Source of the DNA: Skeletonema tropicum
Taxonomy: Eukaryota > Bacillariophyta > Thalassiosirophyceae > Thalassiosirales > Thalassiosiraceae
Reading direction: 5' to 3'
Assembly (NCBI GenBank): GCA_037178625.1
Contig: CM074128.1
Location: forward strand, 4,650,001-4,714,000
DNA: 64,000 nucleotides
The position numbers and the translations under genes are program-made. The notes beneath the pieces were generated by a model that saw nothing but the letters and a program-made list of their open reading frames with translations, had not been told where the DNA came from and did no database searches. Shown piece by piece: positions 54,342-64,000 of this stretch (positions are counted from its first letter, which is position 1; the number at the start of each line of letters is the position of its first letter).

Positions 54342-54863
54342 TGTGTAATTATTTATTTCTTTGTTTTAGTAGTTGTTTGATTTTATGAGCACCATACACG
54401 CGGCATATCTCTAGCAAGAAGCAAGAATACTACTTATATGAAGCAAGAACATGAAGCAAAACAAGATGCGATGAGCATGCAAGCAAGAGCAAGCCAAGAG
54501 TAAGTGCCAAGTGACATAAAGAATTTATTGACATAGTGTCAGTACTTTTTAGCTTCTCCACAAAAGTAAAGACACAATGACCATATATAAATTGAAGAAG
54601 TTGAGACGAGAAAGCAATCTCAACCAGTGTATTGACTTGTATGGAGATATTTGGCAATAATTCGCACCCCGAATCAGCAGTTCGTTGATACATATATCGA
54701 TAGTAACTTGTCGATAATTGTCGAGTCGATGGAGGGCAACAGTAGACGAGTAACCATCGATCGAAAATGAAGCGGTATGTAAATATGTAGCTGAGTGAGC
54801 GTGACGAGCGTGATCACGTAATTGGTTGATCGCGTGATTGATTGATCGCACGCAATCACTTAC

Positions 54864-55475
54864 CTATGCAATCACGTGACGTTTGCGGATGTTTAGTATG
54901 GTGTTTGCAATTGCTCCGCCGAATACGGTAATGTTGCTTAGTGGAATCTATGTGACGAAAATAGTAGGAACATTGGTGAGCATTACATACTTATAGCGAA
55001 GCGATAGAACAAAAGTAATATACAGTGAGAAACTTACAGCATGCTTGGGACTAAATTTCATAATCAGGATATAAATTGGAACCAGGACACCTCCACCACC
55101 AATACCACCACCAGCGGCGATCATGAGGCCGAGTGTGGCGAAGAAAAAGCCAAGTTTGTCGGTTTGATCGAGAGGTAGGAGGTGTTTGTGATGCTTCTTT
55201 TTACTGCTGCTGCCAAGTTGACGATGACTTTGTGATTGTAGTATCGACGTTGACGTTGTTTCATCTTCTTCAGTGTTGAGCCATGATAATGGGTTGAAGA
55301 GATTGTATTGCTGGGCTGCATCCTGATCATCAGCCATAAACTCTTCTACATTGTGGTTGTTTTCAAGGTCATTGTAACTTTTTGGAGAGTGTGATGTGAC
55401 CGAGACTGCCAGAGCTGCGATGAGTGCTAGGAGAAATGCTGCTCTTACTAATATACGTGGTTTGTTGACTATCAT
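54864..55475 (-). pseudogene. Truncated TSUP gene, unit 2
   Basis: Exon 1 (55475-55038) is unchanged through KFSPKHA, intron 1 is intact, and exon 2 from 54947 reads 24 codons before the duplication junction. There the frame becomes VIA and stops (TAG at 54864-54866). The product would be 173 residues holding the signal peptide and only the first one or two membrane spans, so not a transporter. The stop overlaps a strong gtaagt splice donor, so read-through splicing to other DNA is possible. Upstream sequence is retained, so transcription is likely. Confidence 0.85.
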
Positions 55476-56177
55476 GGTTGTTGATCTGCTATTGGTTTTA
55501 ACGTAATGGGAAGTGTGCACTGCTACAGAAGAGATTTCATGGTCATCAGATTTTATGACGAATTTTGCGCTTTGTGAGGTTTTGTGAATGACCGAGAAGG
55601 AGTTGGTTCAGCAGTGGGTAAGATGGTAGGCAATCTACTTATCAGCAGACCAGCCCTCTCGCTCGACCTCGACTCTCAAGCGAGAGAGACGGACAACAAC
55701 AGTTGTTGCCATACATTGCAATAAAGCTAAGAGTTGCAGCTGCCGTTTTCAAACTTGCCAACAATTCGATCAAAAGAATTGAGCTACCACGTATATTATC
55801 CACTTGACAAGCACAGTGAAGCTTATGGTAGAGTGAGAGATGAGTAGTCTGCATGCAGACATAGTCAATTAGAAGCAGACATCTTCCCGAGCTACCCAAT
55901 TAAGAACCTGTACAAAGCAATAGGTTGATGTGGTTAGATTAAATTCAATTATTGGCTAAGATGTGCTTTTGTGAGCTCTATTCAGGCTCTATTTGGATGT
56001 CTACTCACAGGACAAAATCATTGTGCTCTGTTTCAGAGTTTCAGTTTCAAAAGAGCTCAGATTGTCACAGCTTGCTTGCTTTGATTTTTTGTTCATATTT
56101 AATCTTTCGAGCTAAAGTATTATATTTTGGAAACGCATCATTATTTCGTGGATATGGTAGCATGCTCTCTTTCATCA

Positions 56178-56801
56178 TTAAAAGTCGGCAATCTTACGAA
56201 ATTTTGGAGCAACCAACTGATTCGCCACACCAACATCCTTCTCACTTGACGCCGACAAGAAGCCATCCATAGCCGTAATCTCACAGTCATCAGAGGTGCC
56301 CGTGACCACAAACTCAGCCAAGGCAGGTGGGTTGTAGTACGGTCCACCAGGTCCACCCAAACTTAGACGGATAAAACCTCTGCCATTGGCATACACTTCG
56401 TACGAACCAGAGTTGAATGGCAATGATACTTCCGACCGGCCTCCATTCTCAGGATCTGGGACATTGATTTCAATATTGTCCATTTCGGATATGCCACCAT
56501 TGCCGTCAAAGACAGTGACGGAAACACTTGCAACGTCTGCAATTAGATTTGTATAGCTGAATCTTCCGGTGAGGCATGCATTGGAAAATGGACCTGTTGC
56601 TGTTGCGGATAGAGAAGAAGAAGAAGAAGAAGAAGAGTTGTCATTTTCTACATCAGCTGCAAGAGAGACGACTCCGCGGAGATTTTTCTTGGTGGCATCG
56701 GCACCGTCGGTTGCAGCGTGGAGTTCGGAGGATTCTTCGGCAGCGGCAGCGGTAGCTGCAGCGAATGGTGCAAGAGCAACGAGGAGTTGCTTGTAGATCA
56801 T
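56178..56801 (-). CDS. Secreted protein of the amplified unit, copy 2
   Basis: 207 residues, identical to copy 1 except Gly for Ser in MDGFLSA near the C terminus. It keeps the eight-Ser run. Promoter-side sequence up to the junction is essentially identical to copy 1, so expression is probably equivalent. Confidence 0.85.
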   Translation of the reverse strand: MIYKQLLVALAPFAAATAAAAEESSELHAATDGADATKKNLRGVVSLAADVENDNSSSSSSSSLSATATGPFSNACLTGRFSYTNLIADVASVSVTVFDGNGGISEMDNIEINVPDPENGGRSEVSLPFNSGSYEVYANGRGFIRLSLGGPGGPYYNPPALAEFVVTGTSDDCEITAMDGFLSASSEKDVGVANQLVAPKFRKIADF

Positions 56802-57323
56802 TGTGTAATTATTTATTTCTTTGTTTTAGTAGTTGTTTGATTTTATGAGCACCATACACGCGGCATATCTCTAGCAAGAAGCAAGAATACTACTTATATG
56901 AAGCAAGAACATGAAGCAAAACAAGATGCGATGAGCATGCAAGCAAGAGCAAGCCAAGAGTAAGTGCCAAGTGACATAAAGAATTTATTGACATAGTGTC
57001 AGTACTTTTTAGCTTCTCCACAAAAGTAAAGACACAATGACCATATATAAATTGAAGAAGTTGAGACGAGAAAGCAATCTCAACCAGTGTATTGACTTGT
57101 ATGGAGATATTTGGCAATAATTCGCACCCCGAATCAGCAGTTCGTTGATACATATATCGATAGTAACTTGTCGATAATTGTCGAGTCGATGGAGGGCAAC
57201 AGTAGACGAGTAACCATCGATCGAAAATGAAGCGGTATGTAAATATGTAGCTGAGTGAGCGTGACGAGCGTGATCACGTAATTGGTTGATCGCGTGATTG
57301 ATTGATCGCACGCAATCACTTAC

Positions 57324-57935
57324 CTATGCAATCACGTGACGTTTGCGGATGTTTAGTATGGTGTTTGCAATTGCTCCGCCGAATACGGTAATGTTGCTTA
57401 GTGGAATCTATGTGACGAAAATAGTAGGAACATTGGTGAGCATTACATACTTATAGCGAAGCGATAGAACAAAAGTAATATACAGTGAGAAACTTACAGC
57501 ATGCTTGGGACTAAATTTCATAATCAGGATATAAATTGGAACCAGGACACCTCCACCACCAATACCACCACCAGCGGCGATCATGAGGCCGAGTGTGGCG
57601 AAGAAAAAGCCAAGTTTGTCGGTTTGATCGAGAGGTAGGAGGTGTTTGTGATGCTTCTTTTTACTGCTGCTGCCAAGTTGACGATGACTTTGTGATTGTA
57701 GTATCGACGTTGACGTTGTTTCATCTTCTTCAGTGTTGAGCCATGATAATGGGTTGAAGAGATTGTATTGCTGGGCTGCATCCTGATCATCAGCCATAAA
57801 CTCTTCTACATTGTGGTTGTTTTCAAGGTCATTGTAACTTTTTGGAGAGTGTGATGTGACCGAGACTGCCAGAGCTGCGATGAGTGCTAGGAGAAATGCT
57901 GCTCTTACTAATATACGTGGTTTGTTGACTATCAT
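57324..57935 (-). pseudogene. Truncated TSUP gene, unit 3
   Basis: Same structure as the unit-2 copy: intact exon 1 (57935-57498) and intron 1, then 24 codons of exon 2, and VIA-stop at the junction (57324). The DNA looks identical to unit 2 over the whole segment, which points to a recent duplication or gene conversion. Confidence 0.85.
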
Positions 57936-58636
57936 GGTTGTTGATCTGCTATTGGTTTTAACGTAATGGGAAGTGTGCACTGCTACAGAAGAGATTTCAT
58001 GGTCATCAGATTTTATGACGAATTTTGCGCTTTGTGAGGTTTTGTGAATGACCGAGAAGGAGTTGGTTCAGCAGTGGGTAAGATGGTAGGCAATCTACTT
58101 ATCAGCAGACCAGCCCTCTCGCTCGACCTCGACTCTCAAGCGAGAGAGACGGACAACAACAGTTGTTGCCATACATTGCAATAAAGCTAAGAGTTGCAGC
58201 TGCCGTTTTCAAACTTGCCAACAATTCGATCAAAAGAATTGAGCTACCACGTATATTATCCACTTGACAAGCACAGTGAAGCTTATGGTAGAGTGAGAGA
58301 TGAGTAGTCTGCATGCAGACATAGTCAATTAGAAGCAGACATCTTCCCGAGCTACCCAATTAAGAACCTGTACAAAGCAATAGGTTGATGTGGTTAGATT
58401 AAATTCAATTATTGGCTAAGATGTGCTTTTGTGAGCTCTATTCAGGCTCTATTTGGATGTCTACTCACAGGACAAAATCATTGTGCTCTGTTTCAGAGTT
58501 TCAGTTTCAAAAGAGCTCAGATTGTCACAGCTTGCTTGCTTTGATTTTTTGTTCATATTTAATCTTTCGAGCTCTCAACTATTATATTTTGGAAACGCAT
58601 CAATTCGTGGATATGGTAGCATGCTCTCATTCATCA

Positions 58637-59245
58637 TTAAAAGTCGGCAATCTTACGAAATTTTGGAGCAACCAACTGATTCGCCACACCAACATCCTTC
58701 TCACTTGACGCCGACAAGAAGCCATCCATAGCCGTAATCTCACAGTCATCAGAGGTGCCTGTGACCACAAACTCAGCCAAGGCAGGTGGGTTGTAGTACG
58801 GTCCACCAGGTCCACCTAAACTTAGACGGATAAAACCTCTACCATTGGCATACACTTCATACGAACCAGAGTTGAATGGCAATGATACTTCCGACCGACC
58901 TCCATTCTCAGGATCTGGGACATTGATTTCAATATTGTCCATTTCGGATATGCCACCATTGCCGTCAAAGACAGTGACGGAAACACTTGCAACGTCTGCA
59001 ATTAGATTTGTATAGCTGAATCTTCCGGTGAGGCATGCATTGGAAAATGGACCTGTTGCTGTTGCGGATAGAGAAGAAGAGTTGTCATTTTCTACATCAG
59101 CTGCAAGAGAGACGACTCCACGGAGATTTTTCTTGGTGGCATCGGCACCGTCGGTTGCAGCGTGGAGTTCGGAGGATTCTTCGGCAGCGGCAGCGGTAGC
59201 TGCAGCGAATGGTGCAAGAGCAAGGAGGAGTTGCTTGTAGATCAT
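58637..59245 (-). CDS. Secreted protein of the amplified unit, copy 3
   Basis: 202 residues. The only clear protein changes are a Ser run shortened from eight to three (loss of five GAA units on the plus strand) and Leu for Val in the signal peptide (KQLLLALA). Several synonymous differences are present (for example at about 58816 and 58848), showing the mature domain is held constant. Confidence 0.85.
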   Translation of the reverse strand: MIYKQLLLALAPFAAATAAAAEESSELHAATDGADATKKNLRGVVSLAADVENDNSSSLSATATGPFSNACLTGRFSYTNLIADVASVSVTVFDGNGGISEMDNIEINVPDPENGGRSEVSLPFNSGSYEVYANGRGFIRLSLGGPGGPYYNPPALAEFVVTGTSDDCEITAMDGFLSASSEKDVGVANQLVAPKFRKIADF

Positions 59246-59767
59246 TGTGTAATTATTTATTTCTTTGTTTTAGTAGTTGTTTGATTTTATGAGCACCATA
59301 CACGCGGCATATCTCTAGCAAGAAGCAAGAATACTACTTATATGAAGCAAGAACATGAAGCAAAACAAGATGCGATGAGCATGCAAGCAAGAGCAAGCCA
59401 AGAGTAAGTGCCAAGTGACATAAAGAATTTATTGACATAGTGTCAGTACTTTTTAGCTTCTCCACAAAAGTAAAGACACAATGACCATATATAAATTGAA
59501 GAAGTTGAGACGAGAAAGCAATCTCAACCAGTGTATTGACTTGTATGGAGATATTTGGCAATAATTCGCACCCCGAATCAGCAGTTCGTTGATACATATA
59601 TCGATAGTAACTTGTCGATAATTGTCGAGTCGATGGAGGGCAACAGTAGACGAGTAACCATCGATCGAAAATGAAGCGGTATGTAAATATGTAGCTGAGT
59701 GAGCGTGACGAGCGTGATCACGTAATTGGTTGATCGCGTGATTGATTGATCGCACGCAATCACTTAC

Positions 59768-60379
59768 CTATGCAATCACGTGACGTTTGCGGATGTTTAG
59801 TATGGTGTTTGCAATTGCTCCGCCGAATACGGTAATGTTGCTTAGTGGAATCTATGTGACGAAAATAGTAGGAACATTGGTGAGCATTACATACTTATAG
59901 CGAAGCGATAGAACAAAAGTAATATACAGTGAGAAACTTACAGCATGCTTGGGACTAAATTTCATAATCAGGATATAAATTGGAACCAGGACACCTCCAC
60001 CACCAATACCACCACCAGCGGCGATCATGAGGCCGAGTGTGGCGAAGAAAAAGCCAAGTTTGTCGGTTTGATCGAGAGGTAGGAGGTGTTTGTGATGCTT
60101 CTTTTTACTGCTGCTGCCAAGTTGACGATGACTTTGTGATTGTAGTATCGACGTTGACGTTGTTTCATCTTCTTCAGTGTTGAGCCATGATAATGGGTTG
60201 AAGAGATTGTATTGCTGGGCTGCATCCTGATCATCAGCCATAAACTCTTCTACATTGTGGTTGTTTTCAAGGTCATTGTAACTTTTTGGAGAGTGTGATG
60301 TGACCGAGACTGCCAGAGCTGCGATGAGTGCTAGGAGAAATGCTGCTCTTACTAATATACGTGGTTTGTTGACTATCAT
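59768..60379 (-). pseudogene. Truncated TSUP gene, unit 4
   Basis: Third truncated copy. Exon 1 is 60379-59942; exon 2 is cut by the junction at 59780 and ends at the TAG at 59768-59770. It is as well preserved as the other two. Confidence 0.85.
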
Positions 60380-61080
60380 GGTTGTTGATCTGCTATTGGT
60401 TTTAACGTAATGGGAAGTGTGCACTGCTACAGAAGAGATTTCATGGTCATCAGATTTTATGACGAATTTTGCGCTTTGTGAGGTTTTGTGAATGACCGAG
60501 AAGGAGTTGGTTCAGCAGTGGGTAAGATGGTAGGCAATCTACTTATCAGCAGACCAGCCCTCTCGCTCGACCTCGACTCTCAAGCGAGAGAGACGGACAA
60601 CAACAGTTGTTGCCATACATTGCAATAAAGCTAAGAGTTGCAGCTGCCGTTTTCAAACTTGCCAACAATTCGATCAAAAGAATTGAGCTACCACGTATAT
60701 TATCCACTTGACAAGCACAGTGAAGCTTATGGTAGAGTGAGAGATGAGTAGTCTGCATGCAGACATAGTCAATTAGAAGCAGACATCTTCCCGAGCTACC
60801 CAATTAAGAACCTGTACAAAGCAATAGGTTGATGTGGTTAGATTAAATTCAATTATTGGCTAAGATGTGCTTTTGTGAGCTCTATTCAGGCTCTATTTGG
60901 ATGTCTAGTCACAGGACAAAATCATTGTGCTCTGTTTCAGAGTTTCAGTTTCAAAAGAGCTCAGATTGTCACAGCTTGCTTGCTTTGATTTTTGTTCATA
61001 TTTAATCTTTCGAGCTAAAGTATTATATTTTGGAAACGCATCATTATTTCGTGGATATGGTAGCATGCTCTCATTCATCA

Positions 61081-61695
61081 TTAAAAGTCGGCAATCTTAC
61101 GAAATTTTGGAGCAACCAACTGATTCGCCACACCAACATCCTTCTCACTTGAGGCCGACAAGAAGCCATCCATAGCCGTAATCTCACAGTCATCAGAGGT
61201 GCCTGTGACCACAAACTCAGCCAAGGCAGGTGGGTTGTAGTACGGTCCACCAGGTCCACCCAAACTTAGACGGATAAAACCTCTACCATTGGCATACACT
61301 TCATACGAACCAGAGTTGAATGGCAATGATACTTCCGACCGACCTCCATTCTCAGGATCTGGGACATTGATTTCAATATTGTCCATTTCGGATATGCCAC
61401 CATTGCCGTCAAAGACAGTGACGGAAACACTTGCAACGTCTGCAATTAGATTTGTATAGCTGAATCTTCCGGTGAGGCATGCATTGGAAAATGGACCTGT
61501 TGCTGTTGCGGATAGAGAAGAAGAAGAAGAGTTGTCATTTTCTACATCAGCTGCAAGAGAGACGACTCCGCGGAGATTTTTCTTGGTGGCATCGGCACCG
61601 TCGGTTGCAGCGTGGAGTTCGGAGGATTCTTCGGCAGCGGCAGCGGTAGCTGCAGCGAATGGTGCAAGAGCAAGGAGGAGTTGCTTGTAGATCAT
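61081..61695 (-). CDS. Secreted protein of the amplified unit, copy 4
   Basis: 204 residues, sharing the KQLLLALA signal peptide with copy 3, with a five-Ser run. The mature domain is unchanged. Upstream of the start, an A18 run (61850-61867) replaces two A of the other copies, changing spacing about 155 bp upstream of the ATG; whether this affects expression is unknown. Confidence 0.85.
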   Translation of the reverse strand: MIYKQLLLALAPFAAATAAAAEESSELHAATDGADATKKNLRGVVSLAADVENDNSSSSSLSATATGPFSNACLTGRFSYTNLIADVASVSVTVFDGNGGISEMDNIEINVPDPENGGRSEVSLPFNSGSYEVYANGRGFIRLSLGGPGGPYYNPPALAEFVVTGTSDDCEITAMDGFLSASSEKDVGVANQLVAPKFRKIADF

Positions 61696-62191
61696 TGTGT
61701 AATTATTTATTTCTTTGTTTTAGTAGTTGTTTGATTTTATGAGCACCATACACGCGGCATATCTCTAGCAAGAAGCAAGAATACTACTTATATGAAGCAA
61801 GAACATGAAGCAAAACAAGATGCGATGAGCATGCAAGCAAGAGCAAGCCAAAAAAAAAAAAAAAAAAGAGTAAGTGCCAAGTGACATAAAGAATTTATTG
61901 ACATAGTGTCAGTACTTTTTAGCTTCTCCACAAAAGTAAAGACACAATGACCATATATAAATTGAAGAAGTTGAGACGAGAAAGCAATCTCAACCAGTGT
62001 ATTGACTTGTATGGAGATATTTGGCAATAATTCGCACCCCGAATCAGCAGTTCGTTGATACATATATCGATAGTAACTTGTCGATAATTGTCGAGTCGAT
62101 GGAGGGCAACAGTAGACGAGTAACCATCGATCGAAAATGAAGCGGTACAATATGTAAATATGTAGCTGAGTGAGCGTGACGAGCGTGATCA

Positions 62192-62277
62192 CGTAATTGG
62201 TTGATCGCGTGATTGATTGATCGCACGCAATCACTTACCTATGCAATCACGTGTTGATCGTCACGCGATCAATTACG
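62192..62277. repeat. Inverted repeat spanning the right breakpoint of the amplification
   Basis: cgtaattggttgatcgcgtga (62192-62212) pairs with tcacgcgatcaattacg (62261-62277). The loop between holds cacgtg at 62248-62253, where units are joined. The region is rich in gatc and atcgc words that add further pairings. In units 1-3 only the left arm remains, because the junction removes the right arm. Confidence 0.8.
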
Positions 62278-62581
62278 CGTGACTTGTGAACCCACAACGG
62301 ATCCAAGCCAAGCTAAGTACCTACGCCAGCAGAGGCCAGCATAGCATGCAGCCAGCGACATGATGATGTCGGGTGGTAGGCGACCATAGGAGACTACCAT
62401 CGCAATAGTGTCATTAGTTCATCTGCTCACTGTCAACGTTACGCCGTGAATATCAGGACTTTCAGCCTCTTAATTACCCTACTTGCCTCAACAAATTACC
62501 TCTAATATCACCCTTCAAATCAACATATCAATTTTCATACTAAGTGAACCATCATCCATTTCGTATCCAACACATCATATC
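62278..62581. promoter_or_regulatory. Promoter-side region of the USP39-like gene
   Basis: Unique sequence right of the array and upstream of the gene at 62582. No repeats; no specific element recognised. Confidence 0.4.
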
Positions 62582-64000
62582 ATGACATCATCATCACCCC
62601 CATCCTCATCCTGCCCATACCTCGACACCATCAACCGCACCCTCCTCGACTTTGACTTTGAACCCTCCTGCTCCATCACACTCGAATCCTCCCCCCACAT
62701 TTACGGGTGCCTCGTCTGCGGTAAATTCTTTCGTGGCAAGGGCAAACAAACACCCGCCTACACACACTCCGTTGAGGAAGGACACTGTGTCTATGTTCAC
62801 TTGACCAATGGAACATTCTGGTGTCTTCCCGACAATTATGAAATTGACAAATCTGAACCATCTCTACAAGATATACGCCTAGCACTACATCCCACCTTTA
62901 CTTCGACACAAGTCCAACAATTGGACACTCAGACGGATTTGGTACGAGATTTATTTGGTAGACGATATCTACCGGGATATGTTGGTTTGAATAATTTGAA
63001 TAAGACGGATTATCTGAATTGCGTGGTGCAGGCATTGGGACATGTGCGGCCTCTGAGGGATTTCTTTTTGTTGGCTCCGAATGGGAATGATAGTGAGAGT
63101 GTGGCTGTCAATGGTGATACTGCTGCTGCTACTGCTGGATCGACGAATGGCAAACGAAAACTTACATCATCTTCTACATCAGCAACATCGTCATCAATAC
63201 CCTACGAAGAATTCTCACCAATCGCCAAATGCTTCTCCCTCCTCCTCCGTAACATGTGGTCCCCCCACCGCTTCAAATCCAATGTCGATCCACACATGCT
63301 CGTCCAGGCCGTATCGGTAGCATCCAACAAACGTTATCATGTAGGACAGCAGGCTGAGGCGGGGGAGTTTTTATCATGGTTATTGCATCAGTTGCATTTG
63401 GGTGTGGGTGGTTCGATTGTTCGACCGAATAAAAAGAAGAAGAAGAAAAAGAAGAGAAATGATAATAAGAGTGGTGGAAGTGGAAGTATCATTCATGAAA
63501 CATTCATGGGAAATGTCGAAATGACAACAGTTGTAACGAGACGGAAGCGACGAGGGGAAAAGGCTGCATTGGCCATGATGTTGAATAATGAAGGTGGAAG
63601 TGATGATGCTGCTGCATCATCAATGAATAACAACAATACTACTGCAAACGAAATTGATGCATTGGATGAAGATGACGATGATGATAGAGCAGGGAGTGAC
63701 GATGAAGAAACAATCGAACGGAAACGTCAACAACGTGAAATACTCAAATCACTCGCCGACGAAACAATTATTGAAGAAGAAGAGACTGTGACAGAAACAC
63801 AATTTTTGCAATTGACATTGGATATTCCGGAAAAGCCACTGTTTAAAGATGAGGATGGTGGATTGGTCATTCCACAGGAACCATTGGTAAATGTGTTGCG
63901 TAAGTTTGATGGGGTATCCTTTTCGGATGTGTTGGCTATGCATAATCAGCAGCAGCAGCAGCAGACGACGACGGAGAGTACGCAAGAGAATAATAATGGG
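62582..64000 (+). CDS. USP39: USP39/Sad1-like tri-snRNP splicing protein, 5' part (cut by window edge)
   Basis: The frame is open from ATG at 62582 to the window end (473 codons so far). A ZnF-UBP domain comes first: Cys at 11, 30, 43, 46, 69 and 81 with GCLVCGKFFRG and TFWCLPDNYEI. The inactive USP domain then starts GYVGLNNLNKTDYLN (132-146). The catalytic Cys of ubiquitin proteases is Asp143 here, as in USP39. AEAGEFLSWLLHQLHLGVGG also fits. USP39/Sad1 stabilises the U4/U6.U5 tri-snRNP and is not an active deubiquitinase. Compared with animal and yeast forms the gene has large low-complexity insertions (poly-Lys at about 287, Asp/Glu- and Asn-rich stretches, poly-Gln near the edge). Confidence 0.93.
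   Translation, partial: MTSSSPPSSSCPYLDTINRTLLDFDFEPSCSITLESSPHIYGCLVCGKFFRGKGKQTPAYTHSVEEGHCVYVHLTNGTFWCLPDNYEIDKSEPSLQDIRLALHPTFTSTQVQQLDTQTDLVRDLFGRRYLPGYVGLNNLNKTDYLNCVVQALGHVRPLRDFFLLAPNGNDSESVAVNGDTAAATAGSTNGKRKLTSSSTSATSSSIPYEEFSPIAKCFSLLLRNMWSPHRFKSNVDPHMLVQAVSVASNKRYHVGQQAEAGEFLSWLLHQLHLGVGGSIVRPNKKKKKKKKRNDNKSGGSGSIIHETFMGNVEMTTVVTRRKRRGEKAALAMMLNNEGGSDDAAASSMNNNNTTANEIDALDEDDDDDRAGSDDEETIERKRQQREILKSLADETIIEEEETVTETQFLQLTLDIPEKPLFKDEDGGLVIPQEPLVNVLRKFDGVSFSDVLAMHNQQQQQQTTTESTQENNNG

Larger units (their letters stand above)
52412..62253 (-). repeat. Four-copy tandem segmental amplification, unit about 2.46 kb
   Basis: Homologous positions recur at 52412, 54876, 57336 and 59780, and the array ends at 62253 (unit lengths 2464, 2460, 2444 and 2471 bp). 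Each unit contains, on the minus strand, the start of TSUP exon 2, intron 1, exon 1, its upstream region, and a complete secreted-protein gene. Junctions between units read caatcacgtgacgtttgcgg. They join the right-end sequence (caatcacgtg) to the inside of TSUP exon 2 (gggtgacgtttgcgg) with GTG shared, a 3-bp microhomology. Units 2-4 are nearly identical; unit 1 differs more between 53020 and 53700. Confidence 0.97.

Overview
The window looks like nuclear DNA of a diatom, probably a centric one. The signs are moderate GC, short GT-AG introns, bipartite plastid presequences with the diatom signature (AAAFAP in the metallophosphatase, AAFTSP in the acyl-ACP desaturase), a two-CxxC plus armadillo-repeat protein of a type common in diatoms, and secreted proteins rich in Lys, Ser and acidic residues. 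Species cannot be fixed from sequence alone. No tRNA, rRNA or CRISPR was seen.

Layout. (1) 1-10.4 kb is repeat-dominated: two adjacent tandem arrays with nucleosome-sized units (about 185 and 175 bp), then a row of DNA-transposon remnants with terminal inverted repeats (4503-5985, 6184-6963, 6995-8513, 8525-9479), three of which still show target-site duplications. (2) 10.4-16.6 kb holds a locally duplicated family of secreted proteins that share a signal peptide, an RxLR-like tetrapeptide, a basic cluster and thrombospondin-type-3 (TSP3) calcium repeats. There are two intact members, one frameshifted copy and one fragment. The 930-residue member has silaffin-like K/S/M repeats and one membrane span, and is the most interesting single gene here. 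(3) 16.7-37.8 kb is ordinary gene-dense DNA: an armadillo protein (frameshifted near its 3' end), a three-exon protein kinase, a membrane-anchored sulfotransferase, plastid acyl-ACP desaturase, an MFS transporter, a diatom-type orphan, a small basic two-exon gene, a G-rich minisatellite and a plastid metallophosphatase. (4) 38.2-46.3 kb has a 5'-truncated non-LTR retroelement, a diverged relative of the first satellite, a 2OG-Fe(II) oxygenase, and a 3.3-kb hAT transposon with an exact 8-bp target-site duplication. (5) 46.9-51 kb: an orphan helical protein with a possible acylation signal, a type II membrane glycosyltransferase-like protein, and NAA10. (6) 51-62.3 kb: a TauE/SafE-family (TSUP) membrane protein gene, and a four-copy tandem amplification of a 2.46-kb unit. 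Each unit carries an intact secreted-protein gene plus the 5' end of the TSUP gene. The right breakpoint lies in the loop of an inverted repeat. (7) 62.6 kb to the edge: the 5' part of a USP39/Sad1 tri-snRNP protein.

The genes do not form one pathway. The two stretches most worth follow-up are the TSP3/silaffin-like family and the recent 2.46-kb amplification. Exon joins were derived by hand from GT-AG sites, reading-frame continuity and family fit; no transcript data were available.
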